From Desulfobacteraceae bacterium (lineage in GTDB: Bacteria > Desulfobacterota > Desulfobacteria > Desulfobacterales > ETH-SRB1), in contig DAOWEW010000116.1 of assembly GCA_030638305.1 (NCBI GenBank), positions 1 to 14,309 of the forward strand: a stretch of 14,309 nt of DNA, given 5' to 3'. Under the pieces are notes generated by a model. That model made no database searches. It was not told where the DNA came from and saw nothing but the letters and a program-made list of their open reading frames with translations. Both the position numbers and the translations under genes were made by a program. This document shows, in pieces, positions 7,359-14,309 of this stretch (position 1 is its first letter; the number at the start of each line of letters is the position of its first letter).

Positions 7359-8312
7359 ATGACTAATCAGGAATCCTTGCAGCAACAATACCCTGAAAAT
7401 TACCCACCCTGCGAAGACGAAATTAATCTTCTGGATATGTTTATTGCCCTGCTGAAACACAAGCGGATGATATTTTTCTTTGTTTTTATCGCGGGCGTGG
7501 CTGCTGTGATATACAGTCTGATGTTAACCGATATATACCGGTCAGAATGCACCATCATCCCGATTGAACAGGAGAAAGCCTCTTTGAGCAGCAGCCTGTC
7601 TGCCCTGGGCGGATTCGGTGCAATGGTTGCGTCTCAGGTCGGGATCGGAGGGGCAGGCTCTCTGGAAAAGTTTGAGATTGTCTTGGAAAGCCGCGAGATG
7701 ACAAATAATCTGGTTGAAAAGCATAAACTGATGCAGGTTATCTTTGAGGATTTTTGGGATGAAAAAACAAAAACATGGAAGACCGAAGAACCACCCACGC
7801 TGCAGGATGCATATAAATCCATGCAGAACATGCTGGAGATTAAGCCGGACAAGAAGAATGGTGTCCTGAAGCTTGGCTTCCTTTTTGAAAATCCTGAGAT
7901 AGCTCAAAAGATACTTGGCTATTACGTTAATGGCATGAGTGAATTTCTTCGGCAACAGTCTCTTGAAAATGTTGCAACACAGAGCAAGGCGCTTCAGGAA
8001 CAACTGATAACCACTACTGATCCTCTTTTGAGAACAAAGCTGGCCGAGATAATAGCACAGTACGTGGAAACAGAGACACTGGCGAAGGTTCAGAAATACT
8101 ATGGCTTTAATATTATCGACCCTCCGTTTGTTCCGGAAAAAAAGTTTAAACCCAAACGGGCGCAAATTTGTATACTGTCGGTCATTGTTGCGTTTTTCAT
8201 GGCTATATTTCTTGCGTTTTTCATGGAATATGTGGACAATTTAAAAAAAAATGAAGATCCTGAACGGCTTGAAAGCTTTAAAAAATATATGAAACTGCGG
8301 AACAAGAAATAG
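7359..8312 (+). CDS. Wzz-type polysaccharide co-polymerase / chain-length determinant
   Basis: This is an inner-membrane protein of 317 residues that sets polysaccharide chain length and contacts the export channel. The start at 7359 (MTNQESLQQQ...) has a GGAG site 7 bases upstream; a longer frame to 7290 lacks one. Topology is typical: a first membrane helix at about 37-56, a large periplasmic domain with the Gly/Ser-rich SSSLSALGGFGAMVASQVG stretch and helical C-terminal part (SLENVATQSKALQEQL), the proline-containing segment DPPFVPEKKFKPKR, and a second helix at about 268-292, ending in a short charged cytoplasmic tail. There is no Walker-type tyrosine kinase domain, so any kinase would have to be separate. 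It opens the export cluster, 14 bases before the SLBB gene. Confidence 0.9.
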   Translation: MTNQESLQQQYPENYPPCEDEINLLDMFIALLKHKRMIFFFVFIAGVAAVIYSLMLTDIYRSECTIIPIEQEKASLSSSLSALGGFGAMVASQVGIGGAGSLEKFEIVLESREMTNNLVEKHKLMQVIFEDFWDEKTKTWKTEEPPTLQDAYKSMQNMLEIKPDKKNGVLKLGFLFENPEIAQKILGYYVNGMSEFLRQQSLENVATQSKALQEQLITTTDPLLRTKLAEIIAQYVETETLAKVQKYYGFNIIDPPFVPEKKFKPKRAQICILSVIVAFFMAIFLAFFMEYVDNLKKNEDPERLESFKKYMKLRNKK

Positions 8313-8326
8313 CGAGGTTGACATTT

Positions 8327-11152
8327 ATGAAAAAGTCCATTCTTTTATTAACTGTTTTTCTGGTAACCATTCTTCTGGTTCTGATTTCGGCGGTAAATCC
8401 ATCTTTTTCCCAGAATATAAGTCCGGCTGATGCGCAAAAAATCATCCAAACCCATCCTGAAGCGAAAAAATATGTAACATCTGAAGGCAAGCCGACATCT
8501 GAGGGAACGAAACTTCTTGAGACCCGCCAGAAAGAAGGAGCCATTACTCCGGCTGAAATAAAGGAGGGGATGGAAAAACTTAAGGAAAAAGGCACGGAAA
8601 CGGTTTTACCCGAAGAAACTCTGTCACCAGAGGAAGCAGCGCCATTTGAGGAAGTAAAGGAAGAGGACGAGATTTTAAAACCGAAAATAGCAAAGGCATT
8701 TCCGGGTGATCTCCTGATCTTCGGTCAGCAGCTTTTCTCAGCCGGTCCCGCATCTTTCACTCCACCATCAAATATGCCTGTATCTACGGATTATATTATC
8801 GGCCCTGATGATAATATTGTCGTACAGCTCTGGGGAAGGATCAATGAACAGTATACCCTTACCGTGCAAAGAGATGGAAGCATACAGCTTCCTCAGATAG
8901 GGACTATTCAGGTGGCCGGCCTTACTTATAAGCAATTGCAGAAACTGATAAAACGTGAAGCAGAATCAATTACCGGTGTGAATGTCAATGTCACCATGGG
9001 AAAACTGAGGAGCATAACAATTTTTGTGGTCGGCTCTGTTAAAAAACCGGGTGCCTACACGGTCAGCGCTTTTGATACCATTCTGAATACCCTTATATAT
9101 GCCAGGGGACCCGACGTACTCGGTTCGATGAGAAACATTCAGCTAAGAAGACGCAACAAGATAGTAACGACCTTTGATCTGTACGACCTTATCTTAAAGG
9201 GAGACAATTCAAAAGACATGAGACTGGAGCCCGGGGATATTATATTCGTGCCCAAGGCTGAGACAGTTGTGGCCATAGATGGTGATGTCAAGGTGCCCGC
9301 AGTCTACGAACTGAAGAAAGAAAAAAGCCTGCTGAATGCCCTGAAACTTGCGGGTGGTATCAAGCCTTCCGCATATTCCGAGCAGATACAAATCCAGCGG
9401 TACCTTGACAACAAGGAAAGAATTGTTCTGGATATGTCTCTGGATGGATTAAAAAAGGAGAAAAGGCCTTTTACGCTGCAGGATGAAGATGTCGTAAGGA
9501 TATTTCCAGTCATTAAGGAGGATACAAATGCAGTATATTTGTTTGGAAATGTAACACGTCCGGGAAAGTATGAATATTCTTCAGAAATGCGGATATCAGA
9601 TATCATAAAAACAGAGGATCTTAAACCTGAGACATATTTTCCCTATGCCCTGCTCAAAAGGTATAATCCTCCGGAGATGTCGGTGGAACTGGTTCCGTTT
9701 AATCTGGGAGAAGCGCTGCTCAAACATAATATGAAAGAAAATATCCGCCTCCAGTCGGGAGACGAAATTCACATCTTCAGCAAATGGACATTTGAAAACA
9801 AGCCTTATGTATCGGTTGCCGGTGAGGTGAGAAAACCTGAGTTGTATTTCTGTGACAAAGGCATGCGCGTCAAGGATGCCGTGTTGGTCGCGGGAGATTT
9901 GACGCGGGATGCTTATCAAAAAAAGGGTGAAATAATCAGAGTAAATAAGGAAAAGGAGTTTAGTACAATCTATTTTAATGTTGCAAAGGCAATGGCAGAT
10001 GATCGGGAAGAAAATTTTCTTCTTCAGGATCAGGACAGTATCATTATCCACTCCATATGGGAGAAGGTCAACAAAAAGCATGTTGACATCAACGGCGATG
10101 TAAAAAATCCGGGAAAATATCAGTACACGGAAGGAATGACCGTAAATGACCTTGTATTTAAAGCCGGCAATATCCTTGAGTCTGCCTATGTAGATGAGGC
10201 GGAGCTTACATCTCTGATCGTTAAGGATCGACAGATTTCAAAAATGGAGAGGAAAACTATCAATCTTGGAAAGGCCATGAAGGAAGACCCTGTCCATAAT
10301 GTGAGGTTAATGCCCAATGATAGATTGCATGTCAAGCGTATACCCGACTGGCATGAAGCAAAATATGTATCTGTCCTGGGAGAATTAAGATTTCCCGGAA
10401 GATATGTTATCAAAAAGGGTGAAAGGCTTACATCGCTCATTGCAAGAGCAGGGGGTTACACGGATGAAGCGTATTTGAGAGGGGCTGCATTTACAAGGGA
10501 AAGTGTAAGGGCACTTCAGCAAACAAGCCTTAATGAAATGGCAAAGCGGATGGAAAGGGAGGTAATGTCCCAGGGGTCTGCGCAGTTGGCCACAGCCGTG
10601 TCCAAAGAGGAGATTGAGTCGAAAAAGGTGGAACTGGAACAGAAACAGAAATTTATAGAGTCACTGTATGCTCTGAAGGCGACAGGCAGAATGACGATCA
10701 AACTGGCCCATGCAAGATTGTTAAAGGGAAGTGATTACGATATTATGCTTGAAGATGGGGACAGCCTGACAATTCCCACAAAAAACGATGTAGTTAATGT
10801 AATGGGAGCTGTCATGTCCCACGGCAGTTATATATATTCTGATGATCTGAAGTATCAGGACTATATCGCAATGACCGGGGGTTATTCGGAATATGCCGAT
10901 GAAGGCAACGTGTTTGTCCTGAAGGTTGACGGCAGCGCCAGGAAGATCAAAAAATCCATCAGTTGGAATCCCTTTAAATCAAGATGGGAGATAACGGTGT
11001 TTGGCGAAAAAGTCAAAGAGCTTGAACCTGGCGATACTATAATCGTACCCGAAGAAGTCAGCCGTATTGCCTGGATGAGAGAGATTAAGGATGTTACGCA
11101 GATTCTTATGCAAATGGCAGTGGTTGCAGCCATTACGACAAACATGTTCTAA
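8327..11152 (+). CDS. Large multi-SLBB polysaccharide export protein
   Basis: This is an exported protein of 941 residues, predicted to form the periplasmic/outer-membrane conduit for polysaccharide. The start at 8327 (MKKSILLLTV...) has GCGAGG 9 bases upstream. Residues 1-30 are a signal peptide ending PSFSQ; no lipobox Cys is present, unlike classic Wza. An acidic, Glu-rich linker (about 60-125) leads to a polysaccharide-export domain (DYIIGPDDNIVVQLWG, about 155-170). Seven SLBB-like repeats follow, each with a Gly-x-Val-x-x-Pro-Gly-x-Tyr-like core, near residues 234, 316, 405, 496, 587, 683 and 825. A helical Glu/Lys/Gln-rich insert lies between repeats six and seven (about 730-780). The C-terminus (DVTQILMQMAVVAAITTNMF) is a hydrophobic helix, comparable in position to the membrane-spanning helix of Wza. 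Confidence 0.9.
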   Translation: MKKSILLLTVFLVTILLVLISAVNPSFSQNISPADAQKIIQTHPEAKKYVTSEGKPTSEGTKLLETRQKEGAITPAEIKEGMEKLKEKGTETVLPEETLSPEEAAPFEEVKEEDEILKPKIAKAFPGDLLIFGQQLFSAGPASFTPPSNMPVSTDYIIGPDDNIVVQLWGRINEQYTLTVQRDGSIQLPQIGTIQVAGLTYKQLQKLIKREAESITGVNVNVTMGKLRSITIFVVGSVKKPGAYTVSAFDTILNTLIYARGPDVLGSMRNIQLRRRNKIVTTFDLYDLILKGDNSKDMRLEPGDIIFVPKAETVVAIDGDVKVPAVYELKKEKSLLNALKLAGGIKPSAYSEQIQIQRYLDNKERIVLDMSLDGLKKEKRPFTLQDEDVVRIFPVIKEDTNAVYLFGNVTRPGKYEYSSEMRISDIIKTEDLKPETYFPYALLKRYNPPEMSVELVPFNLGEALLKHNMKENIRLQSGDEIHIFSKWTFENKPYVSVAGEVRKPELYFCDKGMRVKDAVLVAGDLTRDAYQKKGEIIRVNKEKEFSTIYFNVAKAMADDREENFLLQDQDSIIIHSIWEKVNKKHVDINGDVKNPGKYQYTEGMTVNDLVFKAGNILESAYVDEAELTSLIVKDRQISKMERKTINLGKAMKEDPVHNVRLMPNDRLHVKRIPDWHEAKYVSVLGELRFPGRYVIKKGERLTSLIARAGGYTDEAYLRGAAFTRESVRALQQTSLNEMAKRMEREVMSQGSAQLATAVSKEEIESKKVELEQKQKFIESLYALKATGRMTIKLAHARLLKGSDYDIMLEDGDSLTIPTKNDVVNVMGAVMSHGSYIYSDDLKYQDYIAMTGGYSEYADEGNVFVLKVDGSARKIKKSISWNPFKSRWEITVFGEKVKELEPGDTIIVPEEVSRIAWMREIKDVTQILMQMAVVAAITTNMF

Positions 11153-11200
11153 GGTGCAAGGGATCGGTGGATTAGGACCGTTACCTGTTGAGCACTAACC

Positions 11201-11206
11201 GGAGGA
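11201..11206 (+). promoter_or_regulatory. Ribosome site that selects a TTG start
   Basis: GGAGGA lies 9 bases before TTG 11216. An ATG overlapping it at 11205 meets a stop after two codons (ATG CCA TAA), so it cannot start the protein. The next in-frame residues after the TTG are the basic start of a signal peptide, which makes the TTG the natural initiation codon. Confidence 0.6.
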
Positions 11207-11215
11207 TGCCATAAT

Positions 11216-13270
11216 TTGCGCCTTAAAATAGTTGCCTTTTTTGTATCCATTCTTTTTTTTACATTCTTTTTATACATGCCACGATCCTTTTCAGGTGATG
11301 AGCCTTTCACTTATTCTGCAAACTGGGGCGGTACGGGACTCATGGAAATACCGACCGCCCGGATAATGAGGGAGGGCGAATACAGGTCAGGAATCAGCTA
11401 TATAGATCCCTACTGGCACTATTATGGAGCTGTCAGTCCCATAAAAGGGCTGGAGATAGACGGCAGAATAACGAAGGTAACAGGAATACCGGCATTAACG
11501 GCCGATTATGGAGATACCAAAGACAAGGCTATAAATCTAAAATACCGATTCTGTGAGGAAGGCAAATACACACCTGCCATTGCCATAGGCATTATGGATC
11601 CTCATGGCACTCGACTGTATGCGTCACAGTATATAGTAGCGAGCAAGCAAATTTACCCCTTTGACTTTACGATAGGTTTTGGTAATGGAAGATTCGGCAA
11701 AAAACCTCTTTCTTCAGAATCAAAGGGAATCAAACTTGAGATTTTCAGTGATACAGATGGCTGGTTGTCTGATTCCCAGTTTTTCTACGGCATTCAATTC
11801 GTTCCGTCGGAAAAATATGCCTTTATGGTTGAGTATAGTCCGATTAAGTATCACAAACAGAATGATCCGGCCCGGAGAAAATACTTTCAGGATTCTGTTC
11901 CTTCCAAATTCAATTTCGGTTTCCGGTGGAAACCGTTTAAATGGTCTGAAATTGACCTGAGCTATCAGAGGGGGAATCAGTTCGGCGTCAATGTCTTAGT
12001 GGCTTTTGATATGAAAAAGCCATTTGTTCCTGTTTACGATCACCCCTACAGAGAGCGCCGGGATTACAGGTCGGATCCTTTGCGCAATAGAATTGTAAGG
12101 GCATTATACGCTTCCGGATTCAGCGATATCGGGGTTGAAGAAAGGGGAAACGAGCTGTGGGTTGATGCTCAAAATGACAAATATTATTACAGTACAAGGG
12201 CGATTGGTATTGCCCTTTCAATACTTACGGAAATGGCGCCGGAAAACATTCGTGAAATTCATCTTATCCTCAAAACAAACAGCATCCCGATTGTTGAATT
12301 TGTGACAATAAAAGAAGACCTAATTGATTTGTTTTGCGAAAAATTAACCCTGAATGAATTTTTCTATTTATCTGAAATCAATACCGATATTAGTAAGACG
12401 CCAAGAGGCAAAAAGATACACAAAAAATATTTTGATTATGGCATAAAACCGTCATTCAGTGTATTTTTGAACGATCCGTCAGGATTTTTTAAATACAGAC
12501 TCGGTCTATCGGGATGGACCGGTTTTCACCCGTGGAAGGGAGCATCCTTTATTGCGGGAATCGAAGGTTACCCTGTAAATACGGTTTCGACAACAAATAA
12601 ACCCTTATCCATACCAGTCAGGTCTGATGTTGTATCTTACCAGGAAAAAAATGTTGCTCTGAAAAGATTGATGTATGATCAGATACACAAAACAAAACAC
12701 GATGTTTATATGAGAGCATCTGCCGGTTTGCTGGAAGTGCAGTATGCCGGCCTTGACGGGGAGATAGCCATGCCGCTTTTTGACGGCAGGTTTATGGTTG
12801 GACTTAGCGGCAGCTTTGTAAAAAAAAGAGAACCGGGCGAACCATTCTGCCTTAAAGATAATCCCGTAAAAGAACATTACACAACCGCATTTTTCAATGT
12901 CCGTCTGAATATTCCGGAGCAGGAAATTTCGATTGATCTCAAAACCGGGAGATTTCTGGCAGGTGACCGGGGCACAAGGATAACCATATCGAAGTTTTTC
13001 AATGGCATTATCCTTTCCGCCTGGTACAGTGATACAAATACGGATATATTTAGCGATGTTTATAACAGGGGGTATCATGATAAGGGTATAGCGTTTACAA
13101 TTCCCTTAAAACTATTCAAGGGCTCCGATTCTAAAACTTCCTACAGGTTTGGCATATCACCCTGGACAAGGGATGTGGCACAGGATATAGATCATTTTAA
13201 TCCATTATTTGAATTTATAGGAAGAAATTCCAAAATTTATCTTGACAAAGATAAGAAAAAATTAAATTAA
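11216..13270 (+). CDS. YjbH/GfcD-family outer-membrane polysaccharide protein
   Basis: This is a 684-residue exported protein of the YjbH (GfcD) family, outer-membrane proteins encoded with exopolysaccharide and group 4 capsule secretion genes. It starts with TTG at 11216. A signal peptide (about 1-26, FFVSILFFTFFLYMP core) is followed by the family opening NWGGTGLMEIPTARIMREGE and SGISY. The first half is a beta-rich domain with alternating strands (TIGFGNGRFG, KFNFGFRWKPF, EIDLSYQRGNQFGVNVLVAF). A mixed alpha/beta insert lies around 290-375 (RIVRALYASGFSDIGVEE to HLILKTNSIPIVEFVTI). A second barrel-like half (FKYRLGLSGWTGFHPWKGAS to YRFGISPWTRD) completes it. This two-barrel layout and length match YjbH proteins. 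It lies 63 bases after the SLBB gene. Confidence 0.9.
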   Translation: MRLKIVAFFVSILFFTFFLYMPRSFSGDEPFTYSANWGGTGLMEIPTARIMREGEYRSGISYIDPYWHYYGAVSPIKGLEIDGRITKVTGIPALTADYGDTKDKAINLKYRFCEEGKYTPAIAIGIMDPHGTRLYASQYIVASKQIYPFDFTIGFGNGRFGKKPLSSESKGIKLEIFSDTDGWLSDSQFFYGIQFVPSEKYAFMVEYSPIKYHKQNDPARRKYFQDSVPSKFNFGFRWKPFKWSEIDLSYQRGNQFGVNVLVAFDMKKPFVPVYDHPYRERRDYRSDPLRNRIVRALYASGFSDIGVEERGNELWVDAQNDKYYYSTRAIGIALSILTEMAPENIREIHLILKTNSIPIVEFVTIKEDLIDLFCEKLTLNEFFYLSEINTDISKTPRGKKIHKKYFDYGIKPSFSVFLNDPSGFFKYRLGLSGWTGFHPWKGASFIAGIEGYPVNTVSTTNKPLSIPVRSDVVSYQEKNVALKRLMYDQIHKTKHDVYMRASAGLLEVQYAGLDGEIAMPLFDGRFMVGLSGSFVKKREPGEPFCLKDNPVKEHYTTAFFNVRLNIPEQEISIDLKTGRFLAGDRGTRITISKFFNGIILSAWYSDTNTDIFSDVYNRGYHDKGIAFTIPLKLFKGSDSKTSYRFGISPWTRDVAQDIDHFNPLFEFIGRNSKIYLDKDKKKLN

Positions 13271-13271
13271 T

Positions 13272-13311
13272 ACACCTTAAAAAGGGTGTTGCTAAAAACT
13301 GGTGTTTTTTT
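13272..13311 (+). terminator. Terminator with two competing stems after the YjbH-like gene
   Basis: ACACC (13272-13276) can pair with GGTGT at 13285-13289 in a short hairpin, or with GGTGT at 13301-13305, which is followed by seven T (13305-13311). The second form is a plausible intrinsic terminator, though its stem is short and its loop long. The region also borders the promoter of the next gene. Confidence 0.45.
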
Positions 13312-13338
13312 AACAAAATCAACGAATTAGGGTATAAA
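13310..13338 (+). promoter_or_regulatory. Near-consensus promoter of the Ala/Gly-rich protein gene
   Basis: TTAACA (13310-13315, five of six matches to the -35) is separated by exactly 17 bases from TATAAA (13333-13338, five of six to the -10). This is the best sigma-70-type promoter in the window and lies 37 bases before the ATG. It suggests the small secreted protein is expressed separately from, and perhaps more strongly than, the large export genes. Confidence 0.65.
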
Positions 13339-13374
13339 TCCTTATTCCTTATGCTAAATCAGGAGGGCTGAAAC

Positions 13375-13701
13375 ATGAAAAAACTTAGAAAGTATGCAGG
13401 CATCATGAGTGTTTTGTTTCTTATTGCTTTTGCAGTACCATGTAATGTTTTTGGTGCGGCAGAAGGTGCAGCGACTGCAGGAGCAGGTGCGGGCGCAGGC
13501 ACAGGTACAGCGACAGGCACAGCAGCGGGAGCAGGTGCAGCAGGAGCAGGTGCAGCAGGAACAATTGCAGGTACGGCAGCGGCAGCCGGTATTACTGCGG
13601 GCACAGTGGCAGCAGCGGTAGCGGTAGCGGCGGTAGCGGCGGTAGTTGTTGCAGAGGCTGTAGATGATGATGATGGTGTAACTACAACACATCATCACTA
13701 A
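13375..13701 (+). CDS. Small secreted Ala/Gly/Thr-rich protein, YjbE/GfcA-like
   Basis: This is a 108-residue protein with an excellent AGGAGGG ribosome site and its own promoter. A signal peptide (about 1-28, cleavage after VFGA or nearby) is followed by a low-complexity Ala/Gly/Thr segment (AGAGAGTGTATGTAAGAG and more), a hydrophobic Ala/Val run (about 76-93), an acidic patch DDDD and the tail GVTTTHHH. The same layout (signal peptide, Ser/Thr/Ala/Gly-rich body, hydrophobic Ala/Val stretch, Asp/Gly turn, Thr-rich tail) is found in E. coli YjbE and GfcA, the first genes of the yjbEFGH and gfc polysaccharide operons. Here it follows the YjbH-like gene, which supports the comparison, although low-complexity similarity is weak evidence of homology. 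GC-rich codon repeats produce long open frames on the other strand that are not genes. Function in this family is not settled. Confidence 0.8.
   Translation: MKKLRKYAGIMSVLFLIAFAVPCNVFGAAEGAATAGAGAGAGTGTATGTAAGAGAAGAGAAGTIAGTAAAAGITAGTVAAAVAVAAVAAVVVAEAVDDDDGVTTTHHH
13528..13557 (+). repeat. Two tandem copies of a 15-base unit inside the Ala/Gly-rich gene
   Basis: GGAGCAGGTGCAGCA occurs twice in direct tandem (13528-13542, 13543-13557) and is followed by a partial third copy. The unit is in frame and encodes a five-residue Gly-Ala repeat, so the low-complexity segment can lengthen or shorten without frameshift. Confidence 0.75.
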
Positions 13702-13720
13702 CAGATAGATACAGCTTTCA

Positions 13721-13782
13721 TTCCGGAGCAAGGCAACCGTGTTGCCGTTTTGTTCCGCCGACACGATCGGCTTGCTCCTGAA
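13721..13782. repeat. Cloverleaf-like inverted repeat; inner hairpin a likely terminator
   Basis: The outer arms TTCCGGAGCAAG (13721-13732) and CTTGCTCCTGAA (13771-13782) are complementary at 11 of 12 positions. Between them are two perfect hairpins: GGCAAC-CGT-GTTGCC (13732-13746), followed by GTTTTGTT, and GCCGA-CACGA-TCGGC (13757-13771). The first hairpin with its T-rich tail is a plausible intrinsic terminator for the Ala/Gly-rich gene. The whole could fold as a three-way junction, apart from the two bases shared by the outer and inner arms, and may be a mobile palindromic (REP-like) element or a structured RNA end. Confidence 0.55.
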
Positions 13783-13837
13783 TTACTGTGTTCTCTGTGA
13801 GAAATTATTGTTGTTTTTAACGTGGTTAAAATCATTT

Positions 13838-14309
13838 ATGAAAAATTTTGTTGCCATTTGCCTTATTGCAGGGCTGACATTCCATTTTGTTTCAGTTGTC
13901 TCTTCCGAAAACTCCAGTAGCGAGATAAATAACATCCTTTTTTCTGCAGAATCCCTTTTTAAAGCGATGAAGGGGAAGGATTATCCTGCTATATGGAAAT
14001 TTCTTACAATAAAATCAAAAAAAGCTATTGTTAAAAATGTACAGAAAGCATCGGCTAAAGCAAATATTAAATATTTAAAGGAACAGATAAACTCGGATTT
14101 TGGCATTGGAGGGCTACTTTCAAAGGCCTACTGGGATAGTTATCTCGCTGAATTTGATCCAGATATGATTTTAGAACACAGCAGATGGGAAATGGGTATT
14201 ACCAAAAACCAAAAAGCAGCAATAATTATCCACCACAAAAAATCGGAAAGGCCGGCCATATTAAATCTATATAAAGAAGAGAAAGTATGGAAGGTAGGTC
14301 TCGAAGAAA
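13838..14309 (+). CDS. Exported protein of unknown function, 3' end beyond the window
   Basis: An ATG at 13838 opens a frame that continues to the window end (157 codons, no stop). The N-terminus MKNFVAICLIAGLTFHFVSV is a signal peptide, with likely cleavage near VSS-EN. The mature part is helical at first (AESLFKAMKGKDYPAIWKFL, then a Lys-rich region), then reaches GLLSKAYWDSYLAEFDPDMI, and ends in strand-like segments (RWEMGI, AAIIIHHK, AILNLYKEEKVWKVGLEE). This helix-then-strands order, with a closing Trp-Lys-Val-Gly-Leu strand, resembles NTF2-like or DUF4878-type exported proteins, but I cannot name a family. No clear ribosome site is seen (GTGG is weak). It follows the YjbE/GfcA-like gene and may belong to the polysaccharide cluster. 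Confidence 0.75.
   Translation, partial: MKNFVAICLIAGLTFHFVSVVSSENSSSEINNILFSAESLFKAMKGKDYPAIWKFLTIKSKKAIVKNVQKASAKANIKYLKEQINSDFGIGGLLSKAYWDSYLAEFDPDMILEHSRWEMGITKNQKAAIIIHHKKSERPAILNLYKEEKVWKVGLEE

Noticed and set aside
13629..13649. ops-like elements (GGCGGTAGCGGC and GGCGGTAGTTGT) that recruit RfaH-type factors
   Set aside because: They arise from repeated GCG-GTA (Ala-Val) codons near the end of a low-complexity gene, not in an operon leader, so chance is the simpler reading.
13354..13764. A 136-residue Cys/Arg-rich reading frame on the minus strand
   Set aside because: It is the antisense image of the Ala/Gly-rich gene. Its composition follows from the GC-rich repeats and it lacks a ribosome site.
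13721..13782. Integron attC site
   Set aside because: The outer ends lack the paired RYYYAAC and GTTRRRY core sites, and no integrase or cassette array is seen.

Overview
The window looks like chromosomal DNA of an anaerobic Desulfobacterota-type (delta-proteobacterial) bacterium. This is an inference from an AT-leaning genome with ordinary Shine-Dalgarno sites, an exported undecaheme c-type cytochrome, and an outer-membrane polysaccharide export set. No marker gene fixes the species.

Layout. (1) Positions 1-3594, minus strand: a compact gene string read from thrS (threonyl-tRNA synthetase) into a 69-residue Cys-rich protein (4-base overlap), a VanZ-like membrane protein (1-base gap), a small two-helix membrane protein (26-base overlap) and a lipoprotein that runs off the left edge. 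(2) Positions 3747-6237, plus strand, divergent from thrS: an RNase D-like exonuclease overlapping the start of a multiheme cytochrome gene, followed by a hairpin. (3) Positions 6276-7160: adk with its own promoter and a 16-bp-stem terminator. (4) Positions 7161-14309: an exopolysaccharide/capsule export cluster. It holds a Wzz-type chain-length/co-polymerase protein without kinase, a 941-residue exported protein with about seven SLBB repeats, a YjbH/GfcD-type outer-membrane barrel protein, a small Ala/Gly/Thr-rich secreted protein resembling YjbE/GfcA with its own near-consensus promoter, and an exported protein of unknown function cut by the right edge.

The most unusual signal is in the cytochrome. 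Its reading frame is interrupted by one in-frame TGA (5083-5085). The signal peptide and first heme motif lie before it and ten more CXXCH motifs lie after it, in the same frame. Directly after the TGA is a strong hairpin with a GUU loop, at the spacing and with the loop guanine expected of a bacterial selenocysteine insertion element. I read this as a candidate selenocysteine-containing multiheme cytochrome. A nonsense mutation, a sequencing error or re-initiation at a GTG remain possible.

The polysaccharide genes fit one envelope-spanning machine: inner-membrane length control (Wzz-like), periplasmic/outer-membrane conduit (SLBB protein), outer-membrane YjbH protein, and an abundant small secreted partner of the YjbE/GfcA kind. 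Glycosyltransferases, polymerase and flippase are not in the window.
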